Assembly (NCBI GenBank): GCA_011317545.1
Contig: WUJK01000014.1
Coordinates: forward strand, 620,001-684,000
Origin: Coniella vitis
Lineage: Eukaryota; Ascomycota; Sordariomycetes; Diaporthales; Schizoparmaceae
Length of the DNA stretch: 64,000 nt
Direction of reading: 5' to 3'
Of the stretch, positions 9,263-21,400 are shown piece after piece. Position 1 is the first letter of the stretch, and each line of letters starts with the position of its first letter. Made by a program: the position numbers and the translations under genes. Under the pieces are notes generated by a model that was not told where the DNA came from, did no database searches, and saw only the letters and a program-made list of their open reading frames with translations.

Positions 9263-12200
9263 TTAAAATGCCGACCGCGTGCGGACGTCCTGTTTTGTCA
9301 TGTAAGCCTCTGCGTGACTGCTAAAATGGTATAAAATAAAGCAGCATTGATCAGGAATCAAACTCACCGAAAGCTTTCGTTCAATCTCGCGGACTGAGCG
9401 ATCCAGCTCGCCCGCAATCATCAGCTTCTTATCCGTTGGAAGCAGAGCAAACCTCTCGCACAAGTCACCGTCAATCACGCCCTTGACAGGCGCATAGTAG
9501 CTGCGGTACATGAGGTGGTCGCGGCCCGCCAGCGGCGGATCCTCCTGCCGCATGTGTTGTTCAAGCGTCTGGAAGAAATCCACATCCTCTCTGCTCATGA
9601 AGGGAATCAGAACACCAATGGTGCCCTGGATGCCACCCCACAGCAAGACCTCCTGCCCACCCACAACAAGACTGGTCTTGCAAATACTCGTCGGCAAGTC
9701 CTGCGTGTAAAAGTGCGCCATGAGATCGAGACGGTGAGGCTGAGCGTGGAGGTATGGCCGTGCGTGCGTGAGATGCACCTCGGAACCGGGCTCGTCGGCC
9801 TCGAGACTGGCCTTTTCGGGACAGCGGAGGATCCAAACATTGCCAAACTTGTCGCTGCCGGCAGTGGACTCGTAGTCGACCATTGTCGTCGACGTCACCC
9901 ACCGGGCGATCGTGTCCGACACAAAGGGAATCAACTTGTTTGTCTCGGGCTTGAAGACGACGTAGGTGACGCCTTGTTGCACATCTCCGACTACAATACG
10001 ATTGTTTTGCGCTTGTAATGAAACAATCAAGTGCGGCGCAACGTCAGCCTGCGACTTTCGCAGCATCTGCCGCAGACCCAAGTCGTAGATGCGGAGTGTG
10101 CGGCCAATGCCTGCAAGTAAGCGGCCCTGATACGCCAGGAGCGCCATGGGCGGCTCCTCGACCTTTGTTTTGTGAATGAATTCGAGCTCTCGTCCATTCT
10201 CCTGGAAGCGGTAGACGTGAATGTAGCCTTCGCTAAAGTTGCGTGGGTTGAGCACCATATCTTTGCCCGTGCCGACTATCAAGAAGCTCTCGCCGTCCTG
10301 ACTGGCAAAGGGCACGACGGCAGCGCTGACAGCGGCTTCATTGTCCTCGAGCTCTATGCTCGACACAATTCCCGCTTCTTCTGATATTGGATCAACAACA
10401 TTAATGCAGGATGCCCACCGGCCTCTGCCACGAGGGTACCCGAAATCTTCTGGAGGCAAGACCGTAGAGTCGCCATTGACAACGCTCGGATCCGCCAGTA
10501 GCTTTTGCCTCAGCTCTAGGGGTAATGTGTTGTTGTCGGCTTCAATTGTGTAAAAATAAGGTTGCTCAGGATGTCTGACCAGTTTCCTCGGTGTGTATTT
10601 CAGGGGTATAGATCTTTGGATCATGTTGTCGCTCAACTTCTCCACAGAGAAGATCCTGTTGTCTTTGTTAGCCTCACTCTGTACAACAAAAGAATGATAA
10701 AGACATGAAGGAGTAGAATGGCAAATCGTCAGAAGGAACAATTGGTATCTATAGTTGATACTCAAACCTCATAACCATATAGGCTTCGGTATCCCTTTTA
10801 TCATCATAGAAATGCGGAAGAAGAAAGGGGACAGACACAAGAGAAAAGATGACTAACCTCAAGTAGTTGGCATGTATACTGACCATGCTCTCCACACACT
10901 GCTCACTGCTGAAATTCCAGCCCCATTCCAGCTCAGCATAGTCCAGAGGGGTCATCATGAAGCCTCGAGTGAGGGGATCCGAGTACCCAAGCCATGACCT
11001 CGAACTCAAGGCCAGCACACAAGTCGACTTCTGTACCGATACCTGGAACAACTTGACGGGTTTTGGCCCCAGAAACTTCTGGCGTGTATCGGTCAGCTCG
11101 CCAGTGATTTCATCCAGCACGGTCCTCAAGTAGACGCCAGAGTGAAGACCGATATGCAGATATAGCGTTGAGCCACCAGACGATGAGTCTTCCATTGCCA
11201 TAATGTTCAGTGAAGATGGAGCTGCAGACAAGGCCTGCACAGATTTGTTCTCGAGTGTGGAATCCGGGTCAAGACTGAGAACACGGACAGTTCGGTCATC
11301 GCACCCAACAGCCAGAAAAGAGCTCCTCTGGCGACCCTCTGGAACCTCACCCAGACTCAGACATGTGACTGTGCCGAACATCTCCTTCTTCTCGTCGTAC
11401 TCGGCGAGAGAGCCATCCTCGTCCATTTCGAAGTAGACAATTTCGCCAGAACTGAGAGCGATAGCGACCTGCCGTGAGTTGGTTGCAGCAGCGACAATAG
11501 ATCTGTGCTGCGGCGCACCCCACTCATTGACTCGGCCTTGGCGAATATGCCGTATGCCTTTGGGGTGGACCTGGATCAAACCATCCTCGCCGAGCTGCTG
11601 TACTGCCAGAGTAGTCACCGTGTCCAAGAAACCGGTGTCGCTGACCTGGTCCACCGTCTCACCAACACTCAAGACAAGAGTGCTGTTGGTAGAAGACAGA
11701 ACAATGTAGGCATCGTACTCATCATCGCTTCGAAGTTTGGTGGTCCAGACGGCTGAAGGATTTCCAGGCAATTCTGACGCGACAATCTCATTGACTTCCA
11801 GACCATGCTTCAGGGTGCGGAACGTACTGCGAGCACCATTACCAGACACCGAGTAAATCTGGGGCGCATCTTCATCCGTGAGGTTCGCAACTTGGCAGTC
11901 GGTTAGGGGGTTCATAGAGTCGATGCTCTCGACCAATGCCAGATTCTCGTTCGGCCTCGGATGGAAGTAGACAGGGTCATAGGCTGCTTGAGGATCGGTG
12001 GGGAAGTTGTCACTGCTAAACTCGAGTTCTTCGTCGTCATCGCCCAGCTTTTCAAACTGGTAGAAATGGTGGTTTCCAAACTCGCTTGCGACGTAGAGGA
12101 ATCCACTCTTCAAGATGCAGAGGCTAGATGCGACCGGAACAGTATCAAAGTACTTGATCTTGAGCCGCTCAACCTCGCCAGTGGGGTTCCCGTCCGCATC

Positions 12201-13369
12201 CTCCACCATGTCAATGGTGAGTTTGAACAAGTCTCCATCCTCGGTCTGGAGCAGGAAGAAGAACAGTCCTGCGCTGTTTTTGAGCTTGTGCATGACGCCT
12301 GCCACAATACAGCGTTTGCGCTGAGGGTCCTCGGTAGCGCCTCTCCGCCGTGGTATAGCCACGCGGAAGGCCTCTTGGTTGGAATGCCTATACGTAATGT
12401 TCTCCTCTCCGCAGACAAGAACACCAGATGGGCCATCGTTACCGCCGGGAACTTGGAACAGCAATATCGAAGTAGGGTCGACAGGCTCTGACCATTTCCG
12501 TACGACGTGGTTCAATCCCAGGTCAAGCTCATAGTAGACGAGCTGGGTCTCGGCCTCCTTTGCAGCCTGACCACTTGAGTCTTGGTCGGCTTCGGAATAC
12601 TCTGTCTCCAAAGCCGCAAAGACGGGGTTGGCATAACCTACATCCAAAGCCACCAGAGAAAAGACCAGCACGCCCGGCTTGTGCGCCTCCAGCGGTGATG
12701 AGATGGTGAGCTCGGCCTGCGAGTTCCGGTTCAAAACATAGACAAGCTTGTTCTTTTCCACTGACGCGATCAAACACGCTCTGCCCTTTGGGTCTGCTGC
12801 CAGGAACTGACCAGGCACGACGCGACGGATGCCTGATTTGCCAAACGTCTCCAAGTGAATGCGCGAGAAGCGGTTTTGTGCGGGGAGATACTCGATAATG
12901 GCGATTCTGCCCGAGTCAGTTGCGAGAATCATGTAGTCTGGCAGTACCTTGTTAGCGACGCGCGTTCCTTTGCTAAGGGTCAAGAGTGGGTGTTCCTCCC
13001 GTACAAAGACAGACTCAAGCCGATCATGTTGGCACCGATAGAAGATCTGGCAGGTCGGCTTTGAATCACTATGAGTCCCACAACAAAAAGAGGGAATGGA
13101 GGAGTCTCAATAATTGGAGGCTTACCTTTATTGCTACCAGCAAGACGAAACGCGGCAATAGATCTGATGATGCCAAAGACATCGTGCGAGAGGACTGTGA
13201 TGACCTTGCCCTGGCTGGGGTCAGGCTTGAGGAGGGAGACACGCGTCCCGCAGGCCGTGATGATCTGCTGTTCCTTTGTTCCCGAGAACTGGCCGACGAT
13301 AGCCTGCGTCACGGTGGACGGAGGCTGGATCGTCAGCGAGTACAGGAACATGTTGGATGTGGTCGCCAT
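9263..13369 (-). CDS. RSE1: pre-mRNA-splicing factor RSE1 (SF3B subunit 3)
   Basis: Subunit of the SF3b part of U2 snRNP, which holds SF3B1 on the branch-site region of pre-mRNA in the nucleus. Exons (minus strand) are 13369-13126, 12937-10858, 10655-9368 and 9289-9263, with phases 1, 2 and 0 agreeing; about 1,212 aa, the usual length for SF3B3. The start gives [18 protein letters not shown]. Family signatures are [58 protein letters not shown] and the C-terminus DVRTRSAF. The protein is built of beta-propellers of the MMS1/DDB1 type with a C-terminal CPSF-A domain. Only nine codons including stop lie in the last exon, easily missed by gene finders. It shares a 417-bp divergent promoter with MSS51. 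Confidence 0.96.
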
Positions 13370-13786
13370 CTTGGATCCTGAGGCGCAGAAAACCTGCAAG
13401 GAACCCTCATGAGCCGGGTGGACAGTCGATGGCTGGGGAGTGGTGGGGTTGATGCAGTTTTTTGAGGAGTGTGGGTGGTGTTTGGCAACCTGAAAAGGTT
13501 GTTGAGGAAAGATTGGTTCGAGGTTTGCGACGAAGCTTGGACGTGCGGTTAATAAGAGAAGAGAAAGAGAAGTTTGACTCAGGTACCTCTAGGTGTGGCT
13601 CAAGCTACCCAGATATTGTGGCGCAGTGTGTGGCTGACAAAATCCCCCGTTGACCTCACCAGGTCGCCCAAGGTGTATCCATCCCACCTCTACATAGTAG
13701 ACCCTACGTTGCACCAGCAACACCACGACTCCTTACCGTTTCGTGCCAGCAGAAGAGCATTTGGACCGGTTCCTGCGCAATTGACT
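13370..13786. promoter_or_regulatory. divergent promoter between RSE1 and MSS51
   Basis: A 417-bp spacer between two divergent starts, so it must hold both promoters. One TACATAGTA motif lies at 13691-13699. No clear TATA box stands out. Confidence 0.6.
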
Positions 13787-15474
13787 ATGGTGCTCCCAAT
13801 AGACACAGCAGCGCGCTCTGCGCTGAGCACAATGTGTCGGCAATGTGCTCGATCATCCGCAAAGCAAACCGCCGCTCGACTGGCAGCACGACCAATGCGA
13901 TCGATACACTCCGGCACGCCCGCTGCTGCTGCAAGGCCCCCAAAGCGATCCGTCATCATGCCACAAAAACCGCAACAGCCAAAGCTTACGCGGTTCTCAT
14001 CCTCGCAAGCAGCGGCGTCTGCGCCCGCGCCCGCGTTTGCGCCCGGTGCCCCCTCCGCCAAGCGTGTGCTTGCCGAAGATGACCTCTTCCACTCGTACAC
14101 GCACTCACCGATCCCTGAGATACGCCAGCGAGCCGCATTTATGCGTCAGAACGCATACTGCCCTTGCCCAGACCACCGCCCGACGCGGCTCTCTGAAAGT
14201 GGTCAGCCGCTACGCCAGTCCCCCGAGTCTGCCCAGCTGCCCCCCAAGCATGTCGATTTTGAGTGCCCCGACTGCGGTGTGCCGGTCTACTGCTCCAAGG
14301 AGCACTGGATGGCCGACTATGAAGCTCACTTGGAGGTTTGCGACACGCTGCGTCAAATCAACGAAGACGACCACGACTTGCGCTCGGGCAGATTCTTTCC
14401 CGAATTCGAGTACGCTGGCCCGCAACTCGAGGAGGCCATGGTGAACATGACCAACTGGGATACCTTTTTGTACACGAGGAACTTCAAAGCAATCAATTCG
14501 GACAGGAGTATGCGTCAAGCCACGAGGATATTGACGTACCCAGTCACGGTGGGCAGTATTCTGCACGAGCTCAGCCCATACAGCCTGCGGGAAGACAGCA
14601 GGTTAACCCCCGAGGGTCTCAAGAGCTTTAGTGGTATGTCGTGTTTTTGGATCTGGTTCTATGGAACCGGCGTGTGTGAAAAGAGCTGTTTCGTAGCTAA
14701 TTAATTTCGTTCTTCCCAGCGTTGCGATACACCCTCCACCCTCCCAAATCAGGCGGTGGCACAGAAGTGAAGAACCTCCGCCTCGAGGCCCCGCCCGTGC
14801 GCTTGTTCATCCTCGGCGCCCGTGCTGAATCGTCCCTGCCACGCGATGCCTGGGTCCAGCTGGCGCATCTCTTCCCACGCTCCAGCCTACACCTCGTCTT
14901 CATTGGCCCCGAAGCCATGGCCAACCGCGACAATGAGTTCCCGCTTCCCGAGCGAACGGCATCGAACCCCTATGGCGCCATTGTGGAGCGGCCATGGCAC
15001 AACATGAAGATCAGCACCATTGTGGACTACTACCACAACATCCATCGCACGGGCTATTTCTACCCATATGACCCGTACTTTGACTGCTTTGTGCTGTTTC
15101 ATCCAGGTCTGGGCCATCCTGCCAGCTCGCACGAGTGGGCAGAGACGTTGCCGATGCTGCTTGAGACCAAGGCGCCCATCATTGTGACGGGATACACGCA
15201 ATACGACATGGAGCGGGATATCGAATGGGTTAACAAGACCGCCGCTGGCGAGTTTGACCTCCTTCTCAAGCCTGGTGAGAACTTGTTCCGCAGCTTGAGG
15301 TGGGACTTGAACGATATGGACCCTCAGGATATCACATGCGGTAACTGGGGAACTTGGGCCTTCCGAGGAAAGAGGTATGTCATACGCACTTTGTGATTCA
15401 TGGCCATTATACGCTTCGAGATACTAACGAATCATCTCCGCAGGTATGAGACGACACGAAAGGACGTCGATTAG
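13787..15474 (+). CDS. MSS51: mitochondrial MSS51-like translational activator, MYND-type zinc finger
   Basis: Exons 13787-14633, 14720-15374 and 15444-15474 (GTATGT donors; CCCAG and CGCAG acceptors), about 510 aa ending RGKRYETTRKDVD. In yeast, Mss51 activates translation of COX1 mRNA and follows the nascent subunit during cytochrome oxidase assembly. The N-terminus is Arg/Ala/Ser-rich with few acids, a good matrix-import sequence. The zinc region holds CPCPDH at about residue 125 and the MYND-like CPDCGVPVYCSKEHWMADYE with a final Cys about ten residues later. The conserved core continues with NMTNWDTFLYTRNF, TYPVTVGSILHELSPYS and FDCFVLFHPGLGHP. The same frame is open to 13574 upstream; 13787 is chosen because it puts the import signal at the N-terminus. 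An ATG at residue 16 is an alternative. Confidence 0.92.
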
Positions 15475-15794
15475 AGTGCTGTCCACGAGTAGTTTCCAGA
15501 GAATACCCTCAATGTATATAAGAATATTCAAAATAGCCAAGAACCTCACATCATCCAGTGATGTTGTTGGTCACAAGTGAATGGAAACCGCGCAGTGCCT
15601 CTTTCTGCCGCACCCAGAGCGCTGCTGATCCAGCGCAGCTTCTACCTCCTGGGTACATATATATCTTCTCTTTTTGCCATGAGGGCGAGGCGACAATATT
15701 CCAGCATTGTGCTCATGTCAGCCCGGATTTTGCCACCTGTGACCACGGTTCGGACATTTTCGCACAATGAAATTGCTGCTTCACACAAATGACG
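15475..15794. other. convergent intergenic spacer
   Basis: 320 bp between the 3' ends of MSS51 and the ubiquitin-like-domain gene. Nothing further seen. Confidence 0.4.
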
Positions 15795-17708
15795 TTATAT
15801 ATATTTGAGGAGGCTCCAGCTTGATAGGTTGACTTTCCCGTCGTGGACTGGCTTGGATGAAGCGTTGTCGCTGCGATGCCCTGTTCTCAACTTGTGTAGA
15901 GGGGACTTTGATCTTGCCCTGGAGGGGGCCAGTTGACGCTCTGTAAGCCCCCCTGTTTCGTATGTCCCTTGTCCAGTCTGCAAACCAAGGGGAACTTGGT
16001 GTCTTGGTAAGGGTGGCCCGGCCACTCGAATTACTGGCGGAAGCTGTATTTCCTTGGGCTCGAGGACCGGCCATTTGGGAAGGAAATCAGGGTCTTGGGA
16101 CAAGGTTGGTGGCGGCGACTCGGAGACCACGTTTAGAGGCCGTATCAATGGAGGCCACATGGTCATGATAACGCTCATCCCAGGTCGCACGATGGTTGCC
16201 CACTTGTTCTTTGGTATTGCTTCATCGGTTTCAACGACTCTTAACGTGTAGCGCTCAGCCAGTACTTGATCTCGCATGGTTCCGGCAGACTTGAAGGCCT
16301 GGTTGATGAGACCTTTCATGCCCTAGGAACAGAGCAAAAATCAGTCAGTCAGTCAATTCAGTCAGCAGCAGCAAAAGGGTATCTGGCGAGAACGCCAAGG
16401 AGAAGTTTTTGGCTAGACTCACGTCCCAAGTATTGACCAAGTGCCAAGGGAAGCTGTACTTCCTGCCCACCGCGTCTCTGAACTTGAGGATTCCTGCCTT
16501 TCTGTCCATTAATGGGTCAGGATCTTGCGCTTGGTAGGTCAGGGTCGAGGTCTGGTTTGCAGTCGGGCTGCGCGTGCAGTAGTCGCTAGGTTCATCTGCT
16601 TTCGTAGGTACTGTCTCATTCCACATCACCATGTGGATTTTCAGGCCCGGTTTGACGAGCATCTCCCATAGATTTGGAAGATAAATGTTGCCGTCAGCTA
16701 TCAGATCGTATTTGCCGTTTTCCAACGTCCCAATGTAGTCCATGGTCGAAAATGAGTCTTGGATAATATTGGACATTTGCTAAAAGGTGTTAGTGTTCGA
16801 TCCATGGATAAACCCAAACCTGGGCCGATACGCGTGGCTTTTGGCAACTTACTGGCCATGTCTTGCACGCCTCAAAGGGTATGCAGAAGCTGCGGCCCTG
16901 GCTGTTGATGAAAGTCACGGGCAATACTTGCGCAGACGGTGGCGGTGCGCGCCACTGCTCGTCACTTTCCAGATCGTTTTGCCCCAGCGTGCGCTCCTCT
17001 TCTTCCTGCTGGTAATCAATGCTGTCAAGGATCGTTTCGGCATCGTCCTTGAGGCCCGCTAGATATGGTCCCAGCATTGCCGCCGAGGCAAATTGCTCTC
17101 GTGGTGGGCCGTGGCCCCATGAGATCATACTGAGGATCTGATCGGCCTTCTCGATGAGCTCAGTTATGCCTTGGCGACTAGCAGCCGTATCTTCCTTGAT
17201 CTCTTTGATGCCGAAACTAGGGATGGAGGGATTAGCAAGCCTGCCAACCCGAAGCCTGGTGGAGCAGTTCCAACACGGATACTTACTAGGCCATCATATC
17301 CAGGGTGATCTCCAAAGAGGAAGTGTGTATGTGCAAATCCCGCTTGAGCTTCGTGACCTTGCCTTTGCCCGACGTAACCCATTCCAACGACGCAACTGTT
17401 GATCCAACACGCGAGCGACAAGTGTCGATAATCTGGCAGATTTCCGTAACGACTTGCAGGCAGTTTCTGGAGATGCCATTGATTTGTTCGTGCATTTTGC
17501 ACATGGACCCAACCTGCGGAGGCTCCATTTTGATATCCTCTTGCAAAACCTCCAGTATGGTTTTCAGAGCTGACAGCTCGTGTCGCAACGCAATCATATC
17601 CGACCTCGCATCCTTCACGTCGCGCATAAAAGAAATCGCTGCTGTTGATGCCTTCCCCGCGAGCTGGATGAGCGCAATCACAGACGAGGCTGTGCCCACC
17701 GCCTCCAT
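15795..17708 (-). CDS. NLR-type N-terminal domain protein with two tandem ubiquitin-like domains
   Basis: Exons on the minus strand: 17708-17287, 17216-16853, 16779-16423 and 16322-15795, with GTAAGT or GTGAGT donors and phases that all agree; about 556 aa. The N-terminus (MEAVGTASSVIALIQLAGKA, then helices to about residue 140) resembles the helical N-terminal domain found on many fungal NLR/STAND and HeLo-like proteins, a membrane-active or oligomerising module in known cases. Two copies of a fungal ubiquitin-like domain follow. Each has a hydrophobic strand plus GR and FP (TFINSQGRSFCIPFEACKTW; KFRDAVGRKYSFPWHLVNTW), a helix, and a PGLKIHMVMW or PGMSVIMTMW end. An intron falls at the same place after the TW in both copies. 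The Ser/Pro-rich C-terminus is probably disordered. It is divergent from the NLR gene at 18.5 kb. No nucleotide-binding domain is present. Confidence 0.83.
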
Positions 17709-18499
17709 AGCCAAGTTCGGTGGGATGCGGCGTAGCAGAACGTGAAGGTACAATTGAACTCCTTGTTGCGTGTAATGGTAGTTGAAAAATGCTCGGATTG
17801 CCTTGGGAGCCAGACTGGTGTTTTGTGATCAAGTTGCCCCGAGCAGCAAAAAGTGACTGATGGCAGTCTGCCGGTGTGTGGATGACTAGTTTATGGGGGT
17901 CCTTTGAGCCATCATTTCGAGCCGTTAGGAGAAGAAATTGGGGGGTCCAGTCCCCGTTCAAGATGGCTGAGCTGCATACTGAGTGGCGGAGCCCACCTCG
18001 ATGCATCTGCATGCAGGCTGGGGATGAATGAATGGGTGGCTGGGTGGCCACCTCATGCAAGGCCAGTCTGACAGCTAGTGTTGTTTGTTGAAGAACAAGA
18101 GAAGGCATTTCGTGAAACGCGCATGGTACGTCAGTAACTTTGTGCTGCCAGACTAATCCTAAGTAAGTAGTATAGCGGTCGTTGGCTGTGTGTTAGTGGA
18201 TGAGGCTGTGCTCAAGAATGCAGGCACCAGAATCGCAACATCAGGCTGCCAGGCCACCGCTGTGACGATACCTGTGCTTTGCGAGATGGTGGGGCAGAAA
18301 GTAGATATAGGTGACCTCCAATTACGATAAAGTGCAGGAATGCCACCGGGAGGAGGAAAGAGGGGGGGGAAGGGGTTCGAGGATCGAAGCTGCCAATTAA
18401 GTATATTCAATTGTACTCCTTCCCTATTCTCTCGTCTCTGTCCGTAATCTTCTCTTCTTTTCTTGCTCTCGTCGACATCCGTCTCCTCCACCCGACGCA
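17709..18499. promoter_or_regulatory. divergent promoter region between the ubiquitin-like-domain gene and the NLR gene
   Basis: About 790 bp serving two outward-facing genes. The part at 18410-18500 is strongly pyrimidine-rich, typical of a fungal promoter/leader or of a 3' splice site. A possible small first exon of the NLR lies at 18286-18310. Confidence 0.55.
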
Positions 18500-21400
18500 A
18501 TAGACCCCGTGACAGCCATTGGCCTTGCATCCGGCATTCTATCCTTCATTACCTTCGGCGTGGATGTGCTGCATGGTGCAGTGAAAATCTATGGGTCGGC
18601 GACGGGAGCACTGGAGGAGAACTGGAGCCTTGAATCCATCACTCGTGAGATGGACTCGCTCTCGTCTCGGCTCCTTGCACGAGAGACCCCGAGTCTCGTG
18701 GAAGAAAATGCATCGCTCTGCAACCTAGCAGCAACATGCCAAAAGTTATCCCGTGAAATCCTCGCTCTACTCGACAAAATCAAGCCTAGCAACCCCAAGT
18801 CGATGACACAGAGTATACTCTCCGCTGCAAAGGACAAGTACTACGAAAAGGACAAGCAGGAACTGGAGAAGAGATTGGACAAGTGCCGCTCTCAGCTTGA
18901 GCTAGAGCTGACTTCTGGGAACAGGTCTGTAGCACAGTATTTCTCTGGCTTTTAAGTAGCTATGGAGGCTTCATGATTAGCTGACAGTATCTCAGTCTGA
19001 ATACAAAAACCCTCATCCGCATTTCCGAATACAATGCTTCCGAGTTGAAGACTATGGGTTCCAAAATGGACCATCTTCTTCGGGAAATGGAAAAACCATC
19101 AATTAGCCCAATAGCTGATGCCCACCTGCGAGACTTGATTACATCCGTGCAAGAAGGTGTTTCCACTCGCATCGCTCAGTCACGATTCTTGGCCGGTCTG
19201 GAATTTGCAGAAATGCACCACCGGTTCCATGCAGTTCACGAGTCGTATTCCAACACTTTTCAGTGGCTTTTCGACAACGAAAACGCTCGGCTCCCACTGA
19301 ACGAAACGCAACGTCTGGCAGGAGAAAGATGGACACGTTGGCTCTCATCTGACGCCGGGATTTTCCACATATCTGGCAAGATGGGATCCGGCAAGTCAAC
19401 ACTCATGAAGTTGTTGTATGAACATCGCAGCACCGAGATGGAACTTCAGAAATGGGCTGGTAAGTCAGGTGACCCCAGACTTGGATACACACGCTTGGTT
19501 ATCTTACCGTTATGATAGGTGGCAGATCACTGGCGCTCGCAAAGTTCTTCTTTTGGAGGCACGGGACCCATTTGCAGAATTCTGTCGACGGCCTCTATCG
19601 AGGTCTCCTCTACGGGGTGTTGGCAGCCTGCCCCAAACTGATCGCTGATGTCTTTTACGAGAAGTGGGCTGTGGCAATCAATGAACCATGGCAAATTCAA
19701 ACACCCATCAAGACCTCTCCGACCGAGATCCGTGAGGCCTTTGAGAGACTTATCGAGGTTGCGTTCGAAAGTGGCGAGCGTTGCATCTGCTTTTTTATCG
19801 ACGGCCTCGACGAGTTCCACGATACGACTCAGGTCACCAACAGGGAAATGACAGAGAAATTACACAGCTGGGTGAAGTGTGCACCGAAGAATCTGAAGCT
19901 CTGTATTTCCAGCCGAGAAGAAAATGTCTTTATGACTGCATTTTCCGCGGCTCCACGGATCCGTCTACACGAGTTGACGCTCCAAGATATGGAGAAGTTC
20001 GTCCGAGGGAAGCTGATCCATGTCCCTGATAAGCAGGGCATGGAAGAGCTTGTTCGTTCCATAGTGGACAGAGCTCAAGGCATTTTCCAGTGGGTGGCAT
20101 TGGTTACCAAATCTGTTATCGACGAACTTGACCATGACGCCACCATTTCTCAGCTCAAGAAGGAAGTGAAGTCCCTTCCAGACGAGTTGGACAAGCTCTA
20201 CAGCCATATCCTCGCCTCACTTAGGCCAGAACCCCGCCGCAAGGCCTGGCAAACCTTCGAGATGCTAAATCTAGCTGAACGTTATATGGTGCACCTCTCG
20301 CTGTTTGAATACTCGTTCCTCGAAGAATATGAAGAAGCCCCGGGGTTCGCTATGGCGGATGATTTCCTGTTGAGAGTTTCGAGTGGTAGGACGCCACAGC
20401 AAAGGCGCGATCACGCCGCGAAGAAGCTCAATGCATGTTGCCGTGGTCTTGTTGAGGCGCCCTATGGCAGTCTCGTGTATGCGCATCGCTCAGTAGCGGA
20501 TTATATGCAGGACCGGAGAACCGAAGACACCATGGCCTCAGATCTACGCACCTTCAATGCTGTGGATGCGATGTCTCAATTGTATCTTGCTGAAGCGAGA
20601 TTTGAAGGAATCGATAACATATATCATGGCGGGCATGATCGAGTCGTTGGTAGGATGAGATATCCCATCAATGTGAAGATTCTCGAGATGAGAGCCGAGG
20701 AGAAGGCCGACCAGCCGCCTTATGAGTTTCTTTCATTTCTTGAGACCCAAGCTATGCCTCTGCCTTGGGCGGACTTGGACAATAAGAGCCCTGGAGTCAC
20801 TCTAATGGCATGGAGATCTCGGCGGAGATACACCATCCTGTCCAGAGAATCAGCAGCGCCAGGACTCGAGTATATAACCCTAGAGTCACCTCTTTATATC
20901 TTGACAATGTTAGGTCATTATGACTTTCCAGTCTGGAAGATATTGCACGATCCAACGGTAACTGACAGCACGTTAAAGGTAGTGCTTTTAGCCTATTGCC
21001 AAATAAATGGCTGGGATGTCCCGGAACCACCCAGTTCCAAAGGCGAGGGTCAAAGTGACTCGGTTCTACAAGTGTTACTCACTAGTGGGCTCCTGTCCAT
21101 TGACACGACAATACACGTGTGGCTGGAGCCAATCGATGAAGCCAGCAGCTGCACAGAGATCAGTATTTGACAATCGTTTCTCCTGTTAACTTATATTCGA
21201 CTCTACAATGAAACTCAGCCCGAAGCATATGGCATTTTCAACTATAACATCCGAGTTCTTCTTCAACATGGGCCCAATCCAAATGTCGCGGTGACTTTCA
21301 AACCCATAAGGCCCAGGGTCCTCGAGTATCTATGGGCTACACGGGTCGAGTTTGACTCTGGACCAGGCAAGGAGGGCCTTCAGTTCACATTGTTTACTGA

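Noticed and set aside
18360..18400. GGTTCGAGGATC resembling a tRNA B box
   Set aside because: No matching A box or cloverleaf arms upstream; it falls in promoter sequence.
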